From assembly GCF_014191505.1 (NCBI RefSeq), contig NZ_JACHWS010000004.1, positions 368,474 to 432,473 on the forward strand: a stretch of DNA of 64,000 nt, read 5' to 3'. Below the pieces are notes generated by a model. It worked only from the letters and a program-made list of their open reading frames with translations, had not been told where the DNA came from and searched no databases. The stretch's first letter is position 1; each line of letters starts with the position of its first letter. Shown piece by piece: positions 43,876 through 52,004 of this stretch. This stretch comes from Hoyosella altamirensis. Lineage in GTDB: Bacteria; Actinomycetota; Actinomycetes; Mycobacteriales; Mycobacteriaceae. The position numbers and the translations under genes were made by a program.

Positions 43876-44328
43876 TCAGCCGGTGATGTTGGGATCGAAC
43901 GTGAAGATGACATAGCTGCCCAGACCCGTGATCAGGACAATCGAGATCACGAGGAGTGTGGTCAGCCAGAACCGCGTCGAATCCTTGCGTGCATAGTCAT
44001 TGATGACGGTGCGAAGTCCGTTGCCGCCGTGAAGTTGCGCAAGCCACAGCATCGACAGATCCCAGATCTGCCAGAACGGGCTTGCCCAGCGGCCTGCAAC
44101 GAACGCGAAATTGATGCGGTGCACGCCGTCGTCGAGAAGCAGCATGATCGAAATGTGCCCGATGACGAGGAACATGAGCAGCAGACCGGAGATGCGCATG
44201 AAGAGCCATGACCACATCTCGAAGTTGTTTCCGCTGCGCCGCCGCGGGGTCCGTGGCAATGACAAGGACGCGGGGCGGTCATAGGAGGTAGCGATGGGCT
44301 GCGCGATGCGAGGATCTGAACTCGTCAT
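43876..44328 (-). CDS. sdhD: Succinate dehydrogenase membrane anchor subunit SdhD
   Basis: This is 150 residues with three membrane helices: MWSWLFMRISGLLLMFLVIG near residue 38, NFAFVAGRWASPFWQIWDLS near 75, and a final helix FWLTTLLVISIVLITGLGSY. HGGNGLRTVINDYAR is the conserved loop near residue 105. With SdhC it anchors SdhAB and binds heme and menaquinone. The gene follows sdhC by two bases. Confidence 0.92.
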   Translation of the reverse strand: MTSSDPRIAQPIATSYDRPASLSLPRTPRRRSGNNFEMWSWLFMRISGLLLMFLVIGHISIMLLLDDGVHRINFAFVAGRWASPFWQIWDLSMLWLAQLHGGNGLRTVINDYARKDSTRFWLTTLLVISIVLITGLGSYVIFTFDPNITG

Positions 44329-44330
44329 GA

Positions 44331-44732
44331 TTAGCTCCCGAACATCAGGTAGACGATACGGCCAGATGCCGGGATCATGATGGCGACCGAAATGGCCATG
44401 ACGATCCAGAACATAAGTCGCTGATACTTCGGGCCCTTGGACCAGAAGTCGATCAGGATGACTCGAAGGCCGTTGAACGCGTGGTAAATGACGGCCGCGA
44501 GCAAGCCAAGTTCGAGTGCCCCCACCACAGGGTTCTTGTACGTTTCGATGACAGCGTCGTATGCCTCGGGGCTCACCCGGACCAGCGCAGTGTCAAGCAC
44601 GTGGACGAACAAGAAGAAGAACAGGGTGACGCCAGTGATCCGGTGTAAAACCCAGGACCACATGCCGGGATCACCCCGGTAAATCGATCGGGAGCGCACC
44701 ACCTGTCCAGTGGCGTCTGTTGTGCTGGTCAT
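44331..44732 (-). CDS. sdhC: Succinate dehydrogenase cytochrome b subunit SdhC
   Basis: This is 133 residues from the ATG at 44732, preceded by GGAGG; longer upstream starts would place this ribosome site inside the gene. SIYRGDPGMWSWVLHRITGV, then TLFFFLFVHVLDTALVRV near residue 45 with the heme His, and YHAFNGLRVILIDFW near 95 are hallmark stretches. It has three helices. It is the first gene of sdhCDAB. The 245-bp upstream interval shared with cdd contains an iron-box-like site. Confidence 0.92.
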   Translation of the reverse strand: MTSTTDATGQVVRSRSIYRGDPGMWSWVLHRITGVTLFFFLFVHVLDTALVRVSPEAYDAVIETYKNPVVGALELGLLAAVIYHAFNGLRVILIDFWSKGPKYQRLMFWIVMAISVAIMIPASGRIVYLMFGS

Positions 44733-44921
44733 TGCGAGCTCTGCCTCCAGTGTCATCGGTGGGCGCACGCCGGTAGTGAATAGATGCGCCCTGCAAGTGG
44801 GTTCGCGAGGGCGCAGCACAACAGTGGTCCCGGCGAGAACCTAAGCTGACAGTTAGAACTTTAGACCCATCCCAAATCGTGGGTTGCAGCGGGATATTGT
44901 GTTTCGACCTGCAGGTTTGGG

Positions 44922-44940
44922 TTAGGTTTGCCTTGCCATA
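44922..44940. promoter_or_regulatory. IdeR/DtxR-like iron box between sdhC and cdd
   Basis: TTAGGTTTGCCTTGCCATA matches the 19-bp consensus TWAGGTWAGSCTWACCTWA at 16 positions by hand count. It lies 38 bp before the cdd start and 190 bp before sdhC. Iron-dependent control of the iron-rich SdhB enzyme would be sensible, but the arms are imperfect and the target promoter is uncertain. Confidence 0.4.
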
Positions 44941-44977
44941 GCGCGGTGGATCGCCTCACCGCTGCACCCCGGAGGCA

Positions 44978-45391
44978 GTGAAATTGGAAGAGATTGACTG
45001 GAAAAGCCTGCATAAACGGGCTAAACAGGTCATGAGTACGGCCTACGCGCCGTACTCGCATTTCCCGGTGGGCGCCGCCGCAGTAACCACCGACGGGAGG
45101 TACCTAAGCGGCTGCAATGTGGAAAATCTCTCATTTGGTTTGACGCTCTGCGCAGAGTGTTCAGTGGTCTCCATGCTCCACTCCACCGGTGGGGGACGGC
45201 TGCGCGCCCTCGTATGCGTCGACAGTCGCGGCGAAATCCTCATGCCCTGCGGACGCTGCCGTCAAGTGCTCTATGAACACGGGGGACCTGACATGCTCAT
45301 TTCTTCCGCAAACGGGCCGGTCCCGCTCGGTGCGCTTCTCCCCGCAGCCTTTGGGCCCGACGACTACGCCGCAGGAAGGGAACAGCCATGA
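44978..45391 (+). CDS. cdd: Cytidine deaminase
   Basis: This is a 137-residue zinc deaminase. AYAPYSHFPVGAAAVTTDGR is near residue 23, the zinc ligand and catalytic Glu in TLCAECSVVSML near 53, and the other two Cys ligands in MPCGRCRQVLYE near 88. It converts cytidine or deoxycytidine to uridine forms. The start is GTG at 44978 or TTG at 44984. GGAGG is only two bases before the GTG, so the TTG (giving spacing of eight) may be the real start. It overlaps deoA by four bases (ATGA). Confidence 0.93.
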   Translation: MKLEEIDWKSLHKRAKQVMSTAYAPYSHFPVGAAAVTTDGRYLSGCNVENLSFGLTLCAECSVVSMLHSTGGGRLRALVCVDSRGEILMPCGRCRQVLYEHGGPDMLISSANGPVPLGALLPAAFGPDDYAAGREQP

Positions 45392-46668
45392 TTCACCACC
45401 ACGACGCCGTATCCGTGATCCGAGCGAAGCGCGATGGGCTGCAGCTCACCGACGGGCAGATCGACTGGATTGTCGACGCGTACACCAGGGGCGCCGTGAC
45501 TGACGAGCAGATGTCGGCGCTCGCCATGGCCATCCTCCTCCGCGGCATGAATCGCGATGAAATAGCCCGTTGGACAGCCGCGATGATCGGGTCCGGCGAG
45601 AGGATGGACTTTTCATCCCTGACACGCCCGACAGTCGACAAGCACTCAACCGGAGGCGTGGGGGACAAAATTACCCTTCCCCTGGCACCGCTGGTCGCCG
45701 CATGCGGAGCCGCCGTCCCGCAGCTGTCGGGCCGCGGTCTGGGTTACACCGGCGGAACATTAGACAAGCTCGAGGCGATCCCGGGGTGGAGCGCGACCCT
45801 TACCAGCGAGCAGTTGCTCGCCCAGCTGGATTCCGTCGGCGCCGTAATATGCGCTGCTGGTGCTGGACTAGCTCCCGCCGACAAAAAGCTGTACGCCCTG
45901 CGCGACGTCACCGGGACTGTCGAGTCCATCGCCCTCATCGCCAGCTCAATCATGTCCAAAAAGATCGCGGAGGGAACGTCGGCGCTGGTGCTCGACGTCA
46001 AATGTGGGTCCGGTGCGTTCATGAAGAGCGATGAGGATGCCCGTGAGTTGGCGCAGACGATGGTTGACCTTGGAAAGGACTCCGGGGTCCGAACTGTAGC
46101 CCTCCTGACAGACATGGACTCTCCGCTCGGCCTGACGGCAGGCAACGCGCTGGAAGTCCGTGAGTCTGTGGCGGTTCTTGCTGGCGGCGGTCCCGCTGAT
46201 GTTGTGGAGCTGACGATTGTTCTCGCGCGGGAAATGCTGGCGGCAGTGGGCATGACAGATATCGACCCCGCCGATGCGCTTGCTGACGGCCGAGCGATGG
46301 ACGTTTGGCGAAAGATGATCGCGGCGCAAGGTGGTGATCCCGCAGCCGATTTGCCTGCGGCGACGGAGACCGAGGTCATCGCTGCCGAGTCGTCGGGTGT
46401 GCTGGCGCGGCTCGACGCAATGTCCGTTGGCCTGGCGACGTGGCGGCTCGGGGCAGGCAGACAGCGTCAGGGTGAGCCCGTCCAGGCGGGTGCGGGAGTG
46501 GAATGGCACGCACACGTGGGGGACTCGGTACGGAAAGGGCAGCCGCTGTTCACCCTCCACACCGATACGCCCGAACGGATCCCTGCGGCAGTGGCCGCGT
46601 TGAAGGATGGCTGGACGATCGCGCAGGAAGGCAAGCGGGCCTCTCTTGTCATTGACCGCATCGGCTGA
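45388..46668 (+). CDS. deoA: Thymidine (pyrimidine-nucleoside) phosphorylase
   Basis: This is a 426-residue enzyme with KHSTGGVGDKITLPLAPLVA near residue 80, LSGRGLGYTGGTLDKLEAIP near 110, IASSIMSKKIAEGTSALVLD near 190 and KCGSGAFMKS following it. The C-terminal alpha/beta domain ends with the barrel-sandwich-like region GDSVRKGQPLFTLHTDTPER. It cleaves thymidine or deoxyuridine with phosphate. With cdd it forms a pyrimidine salvage pair, the same as Rv3315c-Rv3314c. A hairpin overlaps its stop. Confidence 0.94.
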   Translation: MIHHHDAVSVIRAKRDGLQLTDGQIDWIVDAYTRGAVTDEQMSALAMAILLRGMNRDEIARWTAAMIGSGERMDFSSLTRPTVDKHSTGGVGDKITLPLAPLVAACGAAVPQLSGRGLGYTGGTLDKLEAIPGWSATLTSEQLLAQLDSVGAVICAAGAGLAPADKKLYALRDVTGTVESIALIASSIMSKKIAEGTSALVLDVKCGSGAFMKSDEDARELAQTMVDLGKDSGVRTVALLTDMDSPLGLTAGNALEVRESVAVLAGGGPADVVELTIVLAREMLAAVGMTDIDPADALADGRAMDVWRKMIAAQGGDPAADLPAATETEVIAAESSGVLARLDAMSVGLATWRLGAGRQRQGEPVQAGAGVEWHAHVGDSVRKGQPLFTLHTDTPERIPAAVAALKDGWTIAQEGKRASLVIDRIG

Positions 46669-46726
46669 CTTCGCAGGCGGATGTGCTCAGTTTGCCCTTC
46701 AAACCGATACATCCGCCCGCGAAGTC
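46667..46726. terminator. Long hairpin at the deoA stop, left border of the AbiEi-like pseudogene
   Basis: Arms 46667-46684 and 46709-46726 (18 nt each) are complementary except for one base. The loop contains a further small GTTTG/CAAAC pair. The hairpin begins inside the deoA TGA and ends over the stop of the opposing pseudogene. Its stem core GGCGGATGT recurs in the hairpin at 47560-47608. Confidence 0.65.
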
Positions 46727-47518
46727 AGGACGGCAAGCAGTAGTCGCGGCCGTCCGGGTCCGGCCAATCGGATTCGTCAGGGTCAACTGGGCCGAAGCCA
46801 GGAAGATCCTTCCACCACCGCATCGGCGACTTTCTTCGCGGATTGTGGTCTAGGAAGCGTGTCATTCGGAGCGAGAGCGCCTTGGTCTCGACCGCCTCAG
46901 AGAAGCCGAACCGCAGGACATCGATCGACACCTTCTTGCGAAGCTCCCATTCTCGCTCCGACTGCTTCTGTACGATCTTTGACGCATCGCTGCGGTTGTT
47001 GTACTTCAATGCTCCGTCAGCTTCGAACGCAGCCCAGTGATACGGCCAAAGCCCGTCGACGCGGTACATCGGGAAGCCCGGGCCTACCCACGCGTTCGAT
47101 ACGGGGAGCGGGAGACCGCCAGCGATCGCGCTAAAACGGCCGAGCGTTTCGAGCGGTGATTCAGATAGCGGGTCCGCGAACTTCGTCACCCATTCAACGC
47201 GCGAAACGCCAGGCCAGTGCTTGAAGTGGGGAACGGCCTTGCGCGGGTGGTGACCGCGGCGTGCAGCAGCATCCGCGGCCACGAGTGCATGGCTGAGTGG
47301 TGACCTCGTCGCGATAGCACACGTCGCCCACGCAGGGGAAACAAGATTGCTGCCGGCCTGTGTTCGATGCTGCTCAGGAAGTTCGTGCCGGAATACGCGG
47401 CCGTACGCTGAGGTCTCCGAGCCGCCGGATCCGTTCGGGTTAACTGCGAGGACCCGGGCAGGCGGCCGTGCTCGTGCAGGGCAGCAGCGACTTCGTCTGG
47501 CAACTTTCTAGAACCCAT
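46725..47518 (-). pseudogene. Decayed AbiEi/DUF559-type protein gene
   Basis: The 3' 185 codons from a GTG at 47282 read FADPLSESPLETLGRFSAIA and MYRVDGLWPYHWAAFEADG, the nuclease-like C-terminal region of the abundant actinobacterial AbiEi/DUF559 proteins. The same frame stays open upstream and reads VFRHELPEQHR and LVSPAWATCAIATRSPLSHA, also family-like. The expected start, GSRKLPDEVAAALHEHGRLP at 47518, is in another frame, and roughly 70 residues between it and the rest are missing. So the gene has a frameshift and an internal deletion. Intact members are about 280-300 residues. Two related hairpins flank it. Confidence 0.55.
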
Positions 47519-47559
47519 GTGGAAAACTGACGCGGCGCCGCCCTTGCCGGTTCCCCCTC

Positions 47560-47608
47560 GCGGGCGGATGTATCGCTGTGTGGTGTCGAACTCGATACAT
47601 CCGCCCGC
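47560..47608. terminator. Perfect 16-bp hairpin, right border of the AbiEi-like pseudogene
   Basis: GCGGGCGGATGTATCG (47560-47575) and its exact complement at 47593-47608 enclose a 17-nt loop. It lies between the 5' end of the pseudogene and the stop of the dehydrogenase gene, so it could end the latter's transcript on the minus strand. The core is shared with the hairpin at 46667-46726. Confidence 0.6.
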
Positions 47609-47614
47609 AGAGGC

Positions 47615-48484
47615 TTATTGCCAGTCGCGGATCAGTTCAAACGTCGACACCGGCCGTGCTTCCGTGCTCGCCGCGATGGCGCGGGCATACACGTCTTGCA
47701 CAGTGTGGGTGAGTGGTGCTGCTACGCCAGCGTCGTTACTGGTATCGATGACGTGTTGCGCTCCAGCATGCATCATCCTGAGGCTCGCAACGTCACCCCA
47801 GCCGCCGTTCTTCGCCTCGGCCGTGAAGTAGTCCATGAAGTCCTTAATCGAGTCCATGAATCTGCGCGCGTAAGGGGTGAATCGGTCGACGTCGCCACCA
47901 GATTGCCCGATCGTGGCAAGAGCCTGCTCATACGCCAGCACGAAAGGGTGAAAGATCGTCAGAAGTCCCTGGTAATACAGCTGTGCCAGACCATAGTCCG
48001 CACCGAGATATTCAGCTGGACTCAAGGGAATCAGCAGGTCCATCACGGCGCGGAAAACCTCGTCAGGCCCGCTGTAGAAGACATAGGAGAGCGGATGGGT
48101 AATGTCGTCGCCCTGTGACATGAACGCGCCCGTCAAGAAGGAGCCGCCGTGGTCGAGCACCCATCGGGCTCCCGCGCGCGTCTTCTGCGGTGAATCTGAG
48201 CTCAGGTTGACGATGGTCTTGCCGGAGAGATGCCCGGCCGCGTGGCTTAAGACGTCGTACATCGCGTGGTAGTGGGTAAGGCTGAGGATTGCCACGTCGT
48301 TCGCGTCGAGCGCTTCGGCGACCGTCTCGGCACGTTTCGCGCCGAGGGCTGCCATTTCGTCTGCCTTGCGGGGTGTGCGGTTCCACACGGTAACGGCGGT
48401 GCCCGCGTTCAGCAGTGCTTGCGTGATCGCCTGGCCCATCGGTCCGAGGCCGATGACGGTGACAGATGGAGCGGTACTAGGCAT
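47615..48484 (-). CDS. NAD(P)-dependent beta-hydroxyacid-dehydrogenase/imine-reductase-like protein
   Basis: This is 289 residues from the ATG at 48484, preceded by AAGGATTC; the open frame runs 27 codons further up. The Rossmann motif VTVIGLGPMGQAITQALLNA is near residue 7 and NRTPRKADEMAALGA near 33, with Arg after the second strand suggesting NADPH. DHGGSFLTGAFMSQGDDI lies near 125. In true beta-hydroxyacid dehydrogenases a catalytic Lys occupies the next helix (GxxGxGxxxK); here YYQGLLT-like sequence is found, as in imine reductases. Reduction of an imine or keto acid is plausible. It lies downstream of the two-component system in the same direction. Confidence 0.82.
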   Translation of the reverse strand: MPSTAPSVTVIGLGPMGQAITQALLNAGTAVTVWNRTPRKADEMAALGAKRAETVAEALDANDVAILSLTHYHAMYDVLSHAAGHLSGKTIVNLSSDSPQKTRAGARWVLDHGGSFLTGAFMSQGDDITHPLSYVFYSGPDEVFRAVMDLLIPLSPAEYLGADYGLAQLYYQGLLTIFHPFVLAYEQALATIGQSGGDVDRFTPYARRFMDSIKDFMDYFTAEAKNGGWGDVASLRMMHAGAQHVIDTSNDAGVAAPLTHTVQDVYARAIAASTEARPVSTFELIRDWQ

Positions 48485-48613
48485 GTGAATCCTTGTGGTT
48501 GGTCGTCTTTCAGGAAGTCGATCGCGGCGCTGGTTCTCATCGTCGATCGAGTTCGCAACCTCCACAAGACCGCACTTTGTGGTGCGGGACTTACCTTGAG
48601 GTACGCATTACGG

Positions 48614-49267
48614 TCAGCGCAGTAATCCCTCGTGCAGGGCGCGCAGCACGGCGTTAGTGCGGTCGCGCGCACCAAGCTTGAGAAGGATCGTCGAGACATG
48701 GTTTTTCACGGTGCCTTCGGCGAGATGCAGCGCGCCTGCGATCTCTCGGTTGTTCAGTCCTTCGGCGACGAGACGCAGCACTTCCAGCTCCCGAGCGGTC
48801 AAGTCCACCGCAGGCACGCGGGCATCGAAGGGGGAGGGCTCGGACCGTATCGCCCGCAACAGTCTGTCTGTGATCGATGGTGCGATCAATGTGCCGCCTG
48901 CCGCGAGGGTATGAACTGCGGTCTTCAGCTGCTCCAGCGTGACGTCTTTGAGAAGGTATCCTTCGGCGCCGTAGCGCAGCGCTTCGAGCACGAGCGTGTC
49001 GTCATTGAAGGTGGTAAGCACGAGCACCGGCACGTCAAGTTCGCGCAGTTGCAAGTTCTCGAGCGTCCACAGGCCGTCGTATCTGGGCATCCGCAGGTCG
49101 AGGAGGACGACGTCGGGGGTAGTTGCGGCAATCACGTCGAGAGCGGCCGCCCCATCGCTAGCCTCACCGACCACCCTGATATCGGCGAGTTCAAGAAGGC
49201 TGCGAATGCCGTGGCGCACAAGGTTCTGGTCGTCGACGATTACGACGGAGACGGGGATGCTGCTCAT
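48614..49267 (-). CDS. NarL/LuxR-type response regulator
   Basis: This is 217 residues. The receiver domain has VVIVDDQNLVRHGIRSLLEL near residue 8, the phosphoacceptor Asp in PDVVLLDLRMPRYDG near 54 and LLKDVTLEQL with the conserved Lys near 105. The C-terminal HTH is LTARELEVLRLVAEGLNNRE followed by IAGALHLAEGTVKNHVS. The ATG overlaps the kinase stop by four bases. It probably activates the adjacent ABC exporter in response to a cell-envelope or antibiotic signal, as in LiaR/DesR-like systems (inference). Confidence 0.92.
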   Translation of the reverse strand: MSSIPVSVVIVDDQNLVRHGIRSLLELADIRVVGEASDGAAALDVIAATTPDVVLLDLRMPRYDGLWTLENLQLRELDVPVLVLTTFNDDTLVLEALRYGAEGYLLKDVTLEQLKTAVHTLAAGGTLIAPSITDRLLRAIRSEPSPFDARVPAVDLTARELEVLRLVAEGLNNREIAGALHLAEGTVKNHVSTILLKLGARDRTNAVLRALHEGLLR

Positions 49268-50379
49268 GAGGCGGGCACCCGGGCCGTAACGGTGAAGCCC
49301 CGCCTTGTACCGCTGCCGCCGATGCGAACGTTGCCACCGATCTCTTCGAACCGTTCTTTCATTCCGCGCAAGCCATTGCCCAGTACCGGACGGTCTGCGC
49401 CACGACCATCATCGGCAGCGGTCAGCACGGTTGCACCTGAGGGATCGCGGGCGATCTCGATCCACAATTCGTGCGCGCCCGCATGCCGGATCGTGTTGGT
49501 AATTATTTCCTGCACTGCCAGAATCAGCGCTGTGCTCTCGTCTTCTCCCACTTCGACCGCGGGTTCGACATCGAGCGAGATGCGCAGTCCGGGGAGGTCT
49601 TTCACTATTTCGCCGAGAGTCGCTGCGAGATCCGCGGAGCCGTTTCGCAGCTCGCCGACGGTGCTGCGGACATCGCGGAGAAGATTGCGGGCGACGGACT
49701 GTGCTCGCTCAACGTGTTCGCGTGCGCGTTCTCCTTCACGGTGACGCGCCGCTTCGAATTCCAGAGTGAGGACGGTGAGCTGGTGGCCGATAGTGTCATG
49801 CAGATCCCTAGATATGCGGAGCCGTTCCGCGGTCCGCGCGGACTCGGAGAGGAGCGCAGTTGCTGCCCGCAGTTCCACGTGCGCTTCTGTCAGCTGACGC
49901 CGCAACTGCTGCTCGCGGATGATGGCGAGCGACGACAACACCGACATCGCCTGCAGTGCCAGATAGAGGCCCGTAACAATGGCAGCTTCCTGCAGTGAGT
50001 CGCCGTAGCGAACGCCGATAGCCCCGATCACCAGCGTGTTCAGCAGCACGATGACCGCCGTGCCCGCAAGTCGCGTCGTGTAGACGCTGAGTGCGGCCAT
50101 AGCGATCAGCAGGATCGGCAAGAAGCCCAGATTAGGTGCGCCAGCGACTACGATCCACGAGGCGGCGACCGCGGTGCCCAGAGCGAGATGCCTAGGGCCC
50201 GTGCGATGTTCGAACGCGAAAGCTGCTAGGACGGCGCCGAGCATCGTGATAAACGCCGCAATCCACCAGATGCGCGGGATAGTGGTGTCGACCAGCCCGA
50301 TCAATGCGGGGGCACCAAGGCCGACGACGACGGCAAGTAACACGATTCCAGCCCACGTCTCAGGATCTACACGCCGCAT
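49264..50379 (-). CDS. Sensor histidine kinase (HisKA_3 type)
   Basis: This is 371 residues: four to five membrane helices in residues 10-145, then a linker helix. The phosphorylation helix RISRDLHDTIGHQLTVLTLE is near residue 190, and the ATP-binding domain has VQEIITNTIRHAGAHELWIE near 285 and DDGRGADRPVLGNGLRGMKE near 325. There is no large extracellular sensor domain, so the signal is probably sensed in the membrane. It is transcribed with the regulator and diverges from the ABC ATPase gene, the usual layout of a drug-sensing module. Confidence 0.92.
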   Translation of the reverse strand: MRRVDPETWAGIVLLAVVVGLGAPALIGLVDTTIPRIWWIAAFITMLGAVLAAFAFEHRTGPRHLALGTAVAASWIVVAGAPNLGFLPILLIAMAALSVYTTRLAGTAVIVLLNTLVIGAIGVRYGDSLQEAAIVTGLYLALQAMSVLSSLAIIREQQLRRQLTEAHVELRAATALLSESARTAERLRISRDLHDTIGHQLTVLTLEFEAARHREGERAREHVERAQSVARNLLRDVRSTVGELRNGSADLAATLGEIVKDLPGLRISLDVEPAVEVGEDESTALILAVQEIITNTIRHAGAHELWIEIARDPSGATVLTAADDGRGADRPVLGNGLRGMKERFEEIGGNVRIGGSGTRRGFTVTARVPAS

Positions 50380-50490
50380 TACCTCACCTTAAGCTTCGGG
50401 TCAGCGCGAAGCAGGTGCCGATAGTCATGGGTGGGAGTAATGACCGTCGGCACAAGTGCGCGCAGGCACCGCGAACCTACCGTCGTTCCC

Positions 50491-51237
50491 ATGAATACGT
50501 CAGTACTCGCTATCGAAGTCGAGCGGCTTCACAAGCGTTATCGGTCCAGGGTCGCCGTCGACGATGTGTCGCTGCGCGTCGAACAGGGCCAGGTAATCGG
50601 CATCCTCGGGGCGAATGGCGCCGGGAAAACAACCACCGTCGAGACGATCGCTGGTCTGCGCAAACCGGACCGCGGCACCGTTCGGGTCCTCGGTCTTGAT
50701 CCACGCCGTGACCGGGCAAAGCTGCGGCAGGTCCTTGGCGTGCAACTGCAGAACGCATATCTTCATCACGCGCTGACCGCTGCGGAACTCGTCGAGTTGT
50801 ACCGCAGCTTCTATCCCAATCCGCGTGGGTCGGACGAGACACTGGATCTCGTCGAGTTGTCGGAGCACCGCGGCACGCAGTTCGAGAAGCTCTCGGGCGG
50901 TCAGCAGCAGCGCCTGTCAGTCGCTCTGGCTCTCATCGGGCGGCCGCGTGTGGTGATTCTCGATGAGCTCACCACCGGCCTTGATCCGCGTGCCCGCCGA
51001 CGGATGTGGGCGACGATCGAGAAATTGCGTGACGAGGGCGTAACGGTAGTCCTCGTCAGTCATGCCATGGACGAGGTGAGCCGCCTGTGCCACACGATCG
51101 CGCTGCTCGATGCGGGCCGGATCATCGCGCACGGAACGCCGGCTCAAGTCACTGCGGAGGCTGGGGCGGCAGATCTGGAAGAGGCCTTTGTGCGGCTGAC
51201 AGGTCACGACGTCCACGAAATGGAGGCGGATCGATGA
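50491..51237 (+). CDS. ABC exporter ATP-binding protein
   Basis: This is 248 residues from the ATG at 50491. Walker A GILGANGAGKTTTVETIAGL is near residue 36, the signature KLSGGQQQRLSVALALIGRP near 131, Walker B VVILDELTTGLDPRARR near 153 and the switch His in VVLVSHAMDEVSRLCH near 187. Walker B carries EL rather than EP after Asp. No clear ribosome site precedes the ATG, so a leaderless transcript is possible; an upstream GTG at 50431 is in frame. The stop overlaps the permease start by four bases. Such ATPases energise ABC-2 export of drugs or lipids. Confidence 0.9.
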   Translation: MNTSVLAIEVERLHKRYRSRVAVDDVSLRVEQGQVIGILGANGAGKTTTVETIAGLRKPDRGTVRVLGLDPRRDRAKLRQVLGVQLQNAYLHHALTAAELVELYRSFYPNPRGSDETLDLVELSEHRGTQFEKLSGGQQQRLSVALALIGRPRVVILDELTTGLDPRARRRMWATIEKLRDEGVTVVLVSHAMDEVSRLCHTIALLDAGRIIAHGTPAQVTAEAGAADLEEAFVRLTGHDVHEMEADR

Positions 51238-52004
51238 CCACGACCATCGAAGCCCACCGGCCGGGACTGCGAGCTTGGGTGACGCTCGCCAAATGCGAGG
51301 CCAAGATGGTGATTCGCGATACCGCAGGGCTCGTAGTGCCTATCGGTTTGCCCCTGCTGATTCTCATCATGAGCGCGTCGGCGGCGGGCTCAGAGGCTGC
51401 CGGTGATACCGGACTGACAGGCCTGGAAGTGTATGTGCTGCCACTGGTGTTCGGGATGGTCATCGCGGCGATTGGCATCATCAACATGCCGAGCTTCCTC
51501 GCGTATTACCGGCGCACAGGGATCCTGCGCCGCCTCTCCGTCACACCCGCATCACCAGCAATGGTCCTGGTGGCGCAAGCGGTGGTGAGCCTGATTCAGG
51601 CGGTAATTGGTATCAGCGTCGCTCTTGCGGTCGCTGTGCTGGTGTTCGGCGCCGAATTGCCAGGTGCACCGGTGGCAGCCCTGGGCGTCGCTCTGCTGGG
51701 TTTGGCCGCGATGTATGGCGTGGGCATGATTGTTGCTGCGGTGGCGCCAACACCGAACTCGGCGGTGGCGATCGGTCTGATTACCTTCTTCGCCATCGGA
51801 GCGCTCGGCGGCTTGTTCGGCGGTCCTGGGTCGCTGCCTGACGGGCTGGCGAGAGTCGGTGAACACTTGCCGTTTGGCGCGACGATGCAGGCGCTGGGTT
51901 CAGCGTGGGCGGGCACCGGCATTGATCCCGCCCACCTTGTGAGTCTGGTCGCTGCGGTGCTGGTAGGCGGAATCGTCGCGGCGGCGCTGTTCCGATGGGA
52001 TTAG
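51234..52004 (+). CDS. ABC-2-type exporter permease
   Basis: This is 256 residues from the ATG at 51234 in an ATGA overlap with the ATPase stop. Six hydrophobic segments are visible; the central motif LAYYRRTGILRRLSVTPASP near residue 95 is the DrrB/NatB-type ABC-2 signature. It forms the channel for the upstream ATPase. Together with the divergent two-component system it looks like an inducible efflux unit. The stop overlaps the DUF998 gene start by ten bases. Confidence 0.9.
   Translation: MTTTIEAHRPGLRAWVTLAKCEAKMVIRDTAGLVVPIGLPLLILIMSASAAGSEAAGDTGLTGLEVYVLPLVFGMVIAAIGIINMPSFLAYYRRTGILRRLSVTPASPAMVLVAQAVVSLIQAVIGISVALAVAVLVFGAELPGAPVAALGVALLGLAAMYGVGMIVAAVAPTPNSAVAIGLITFFAIGALGGLFGGPGSLPDGLARVGEHLPFGATMQALGSAWAGTGIDPAHLVSLVAAVLVGGIVAAALFRWD

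Noticed and set aside
42614..43915. Long open frame (433 codons) on the plus strand opposite sdhA
   Set aside because: It mirrors the codon bias of the certain sdhA gene, shows no family features and has no ribosome site; it is an antisense artefact of high GC.
48570..48587. Hairpin CCGCAC-TTTGTG-GTGCGG near the response regulator end
   Set aside because: The stem is only six bases and overlaps an alternative CCACAA/TTGTGG pairing; it could be a weak terminator or operator, and neither can be supported.
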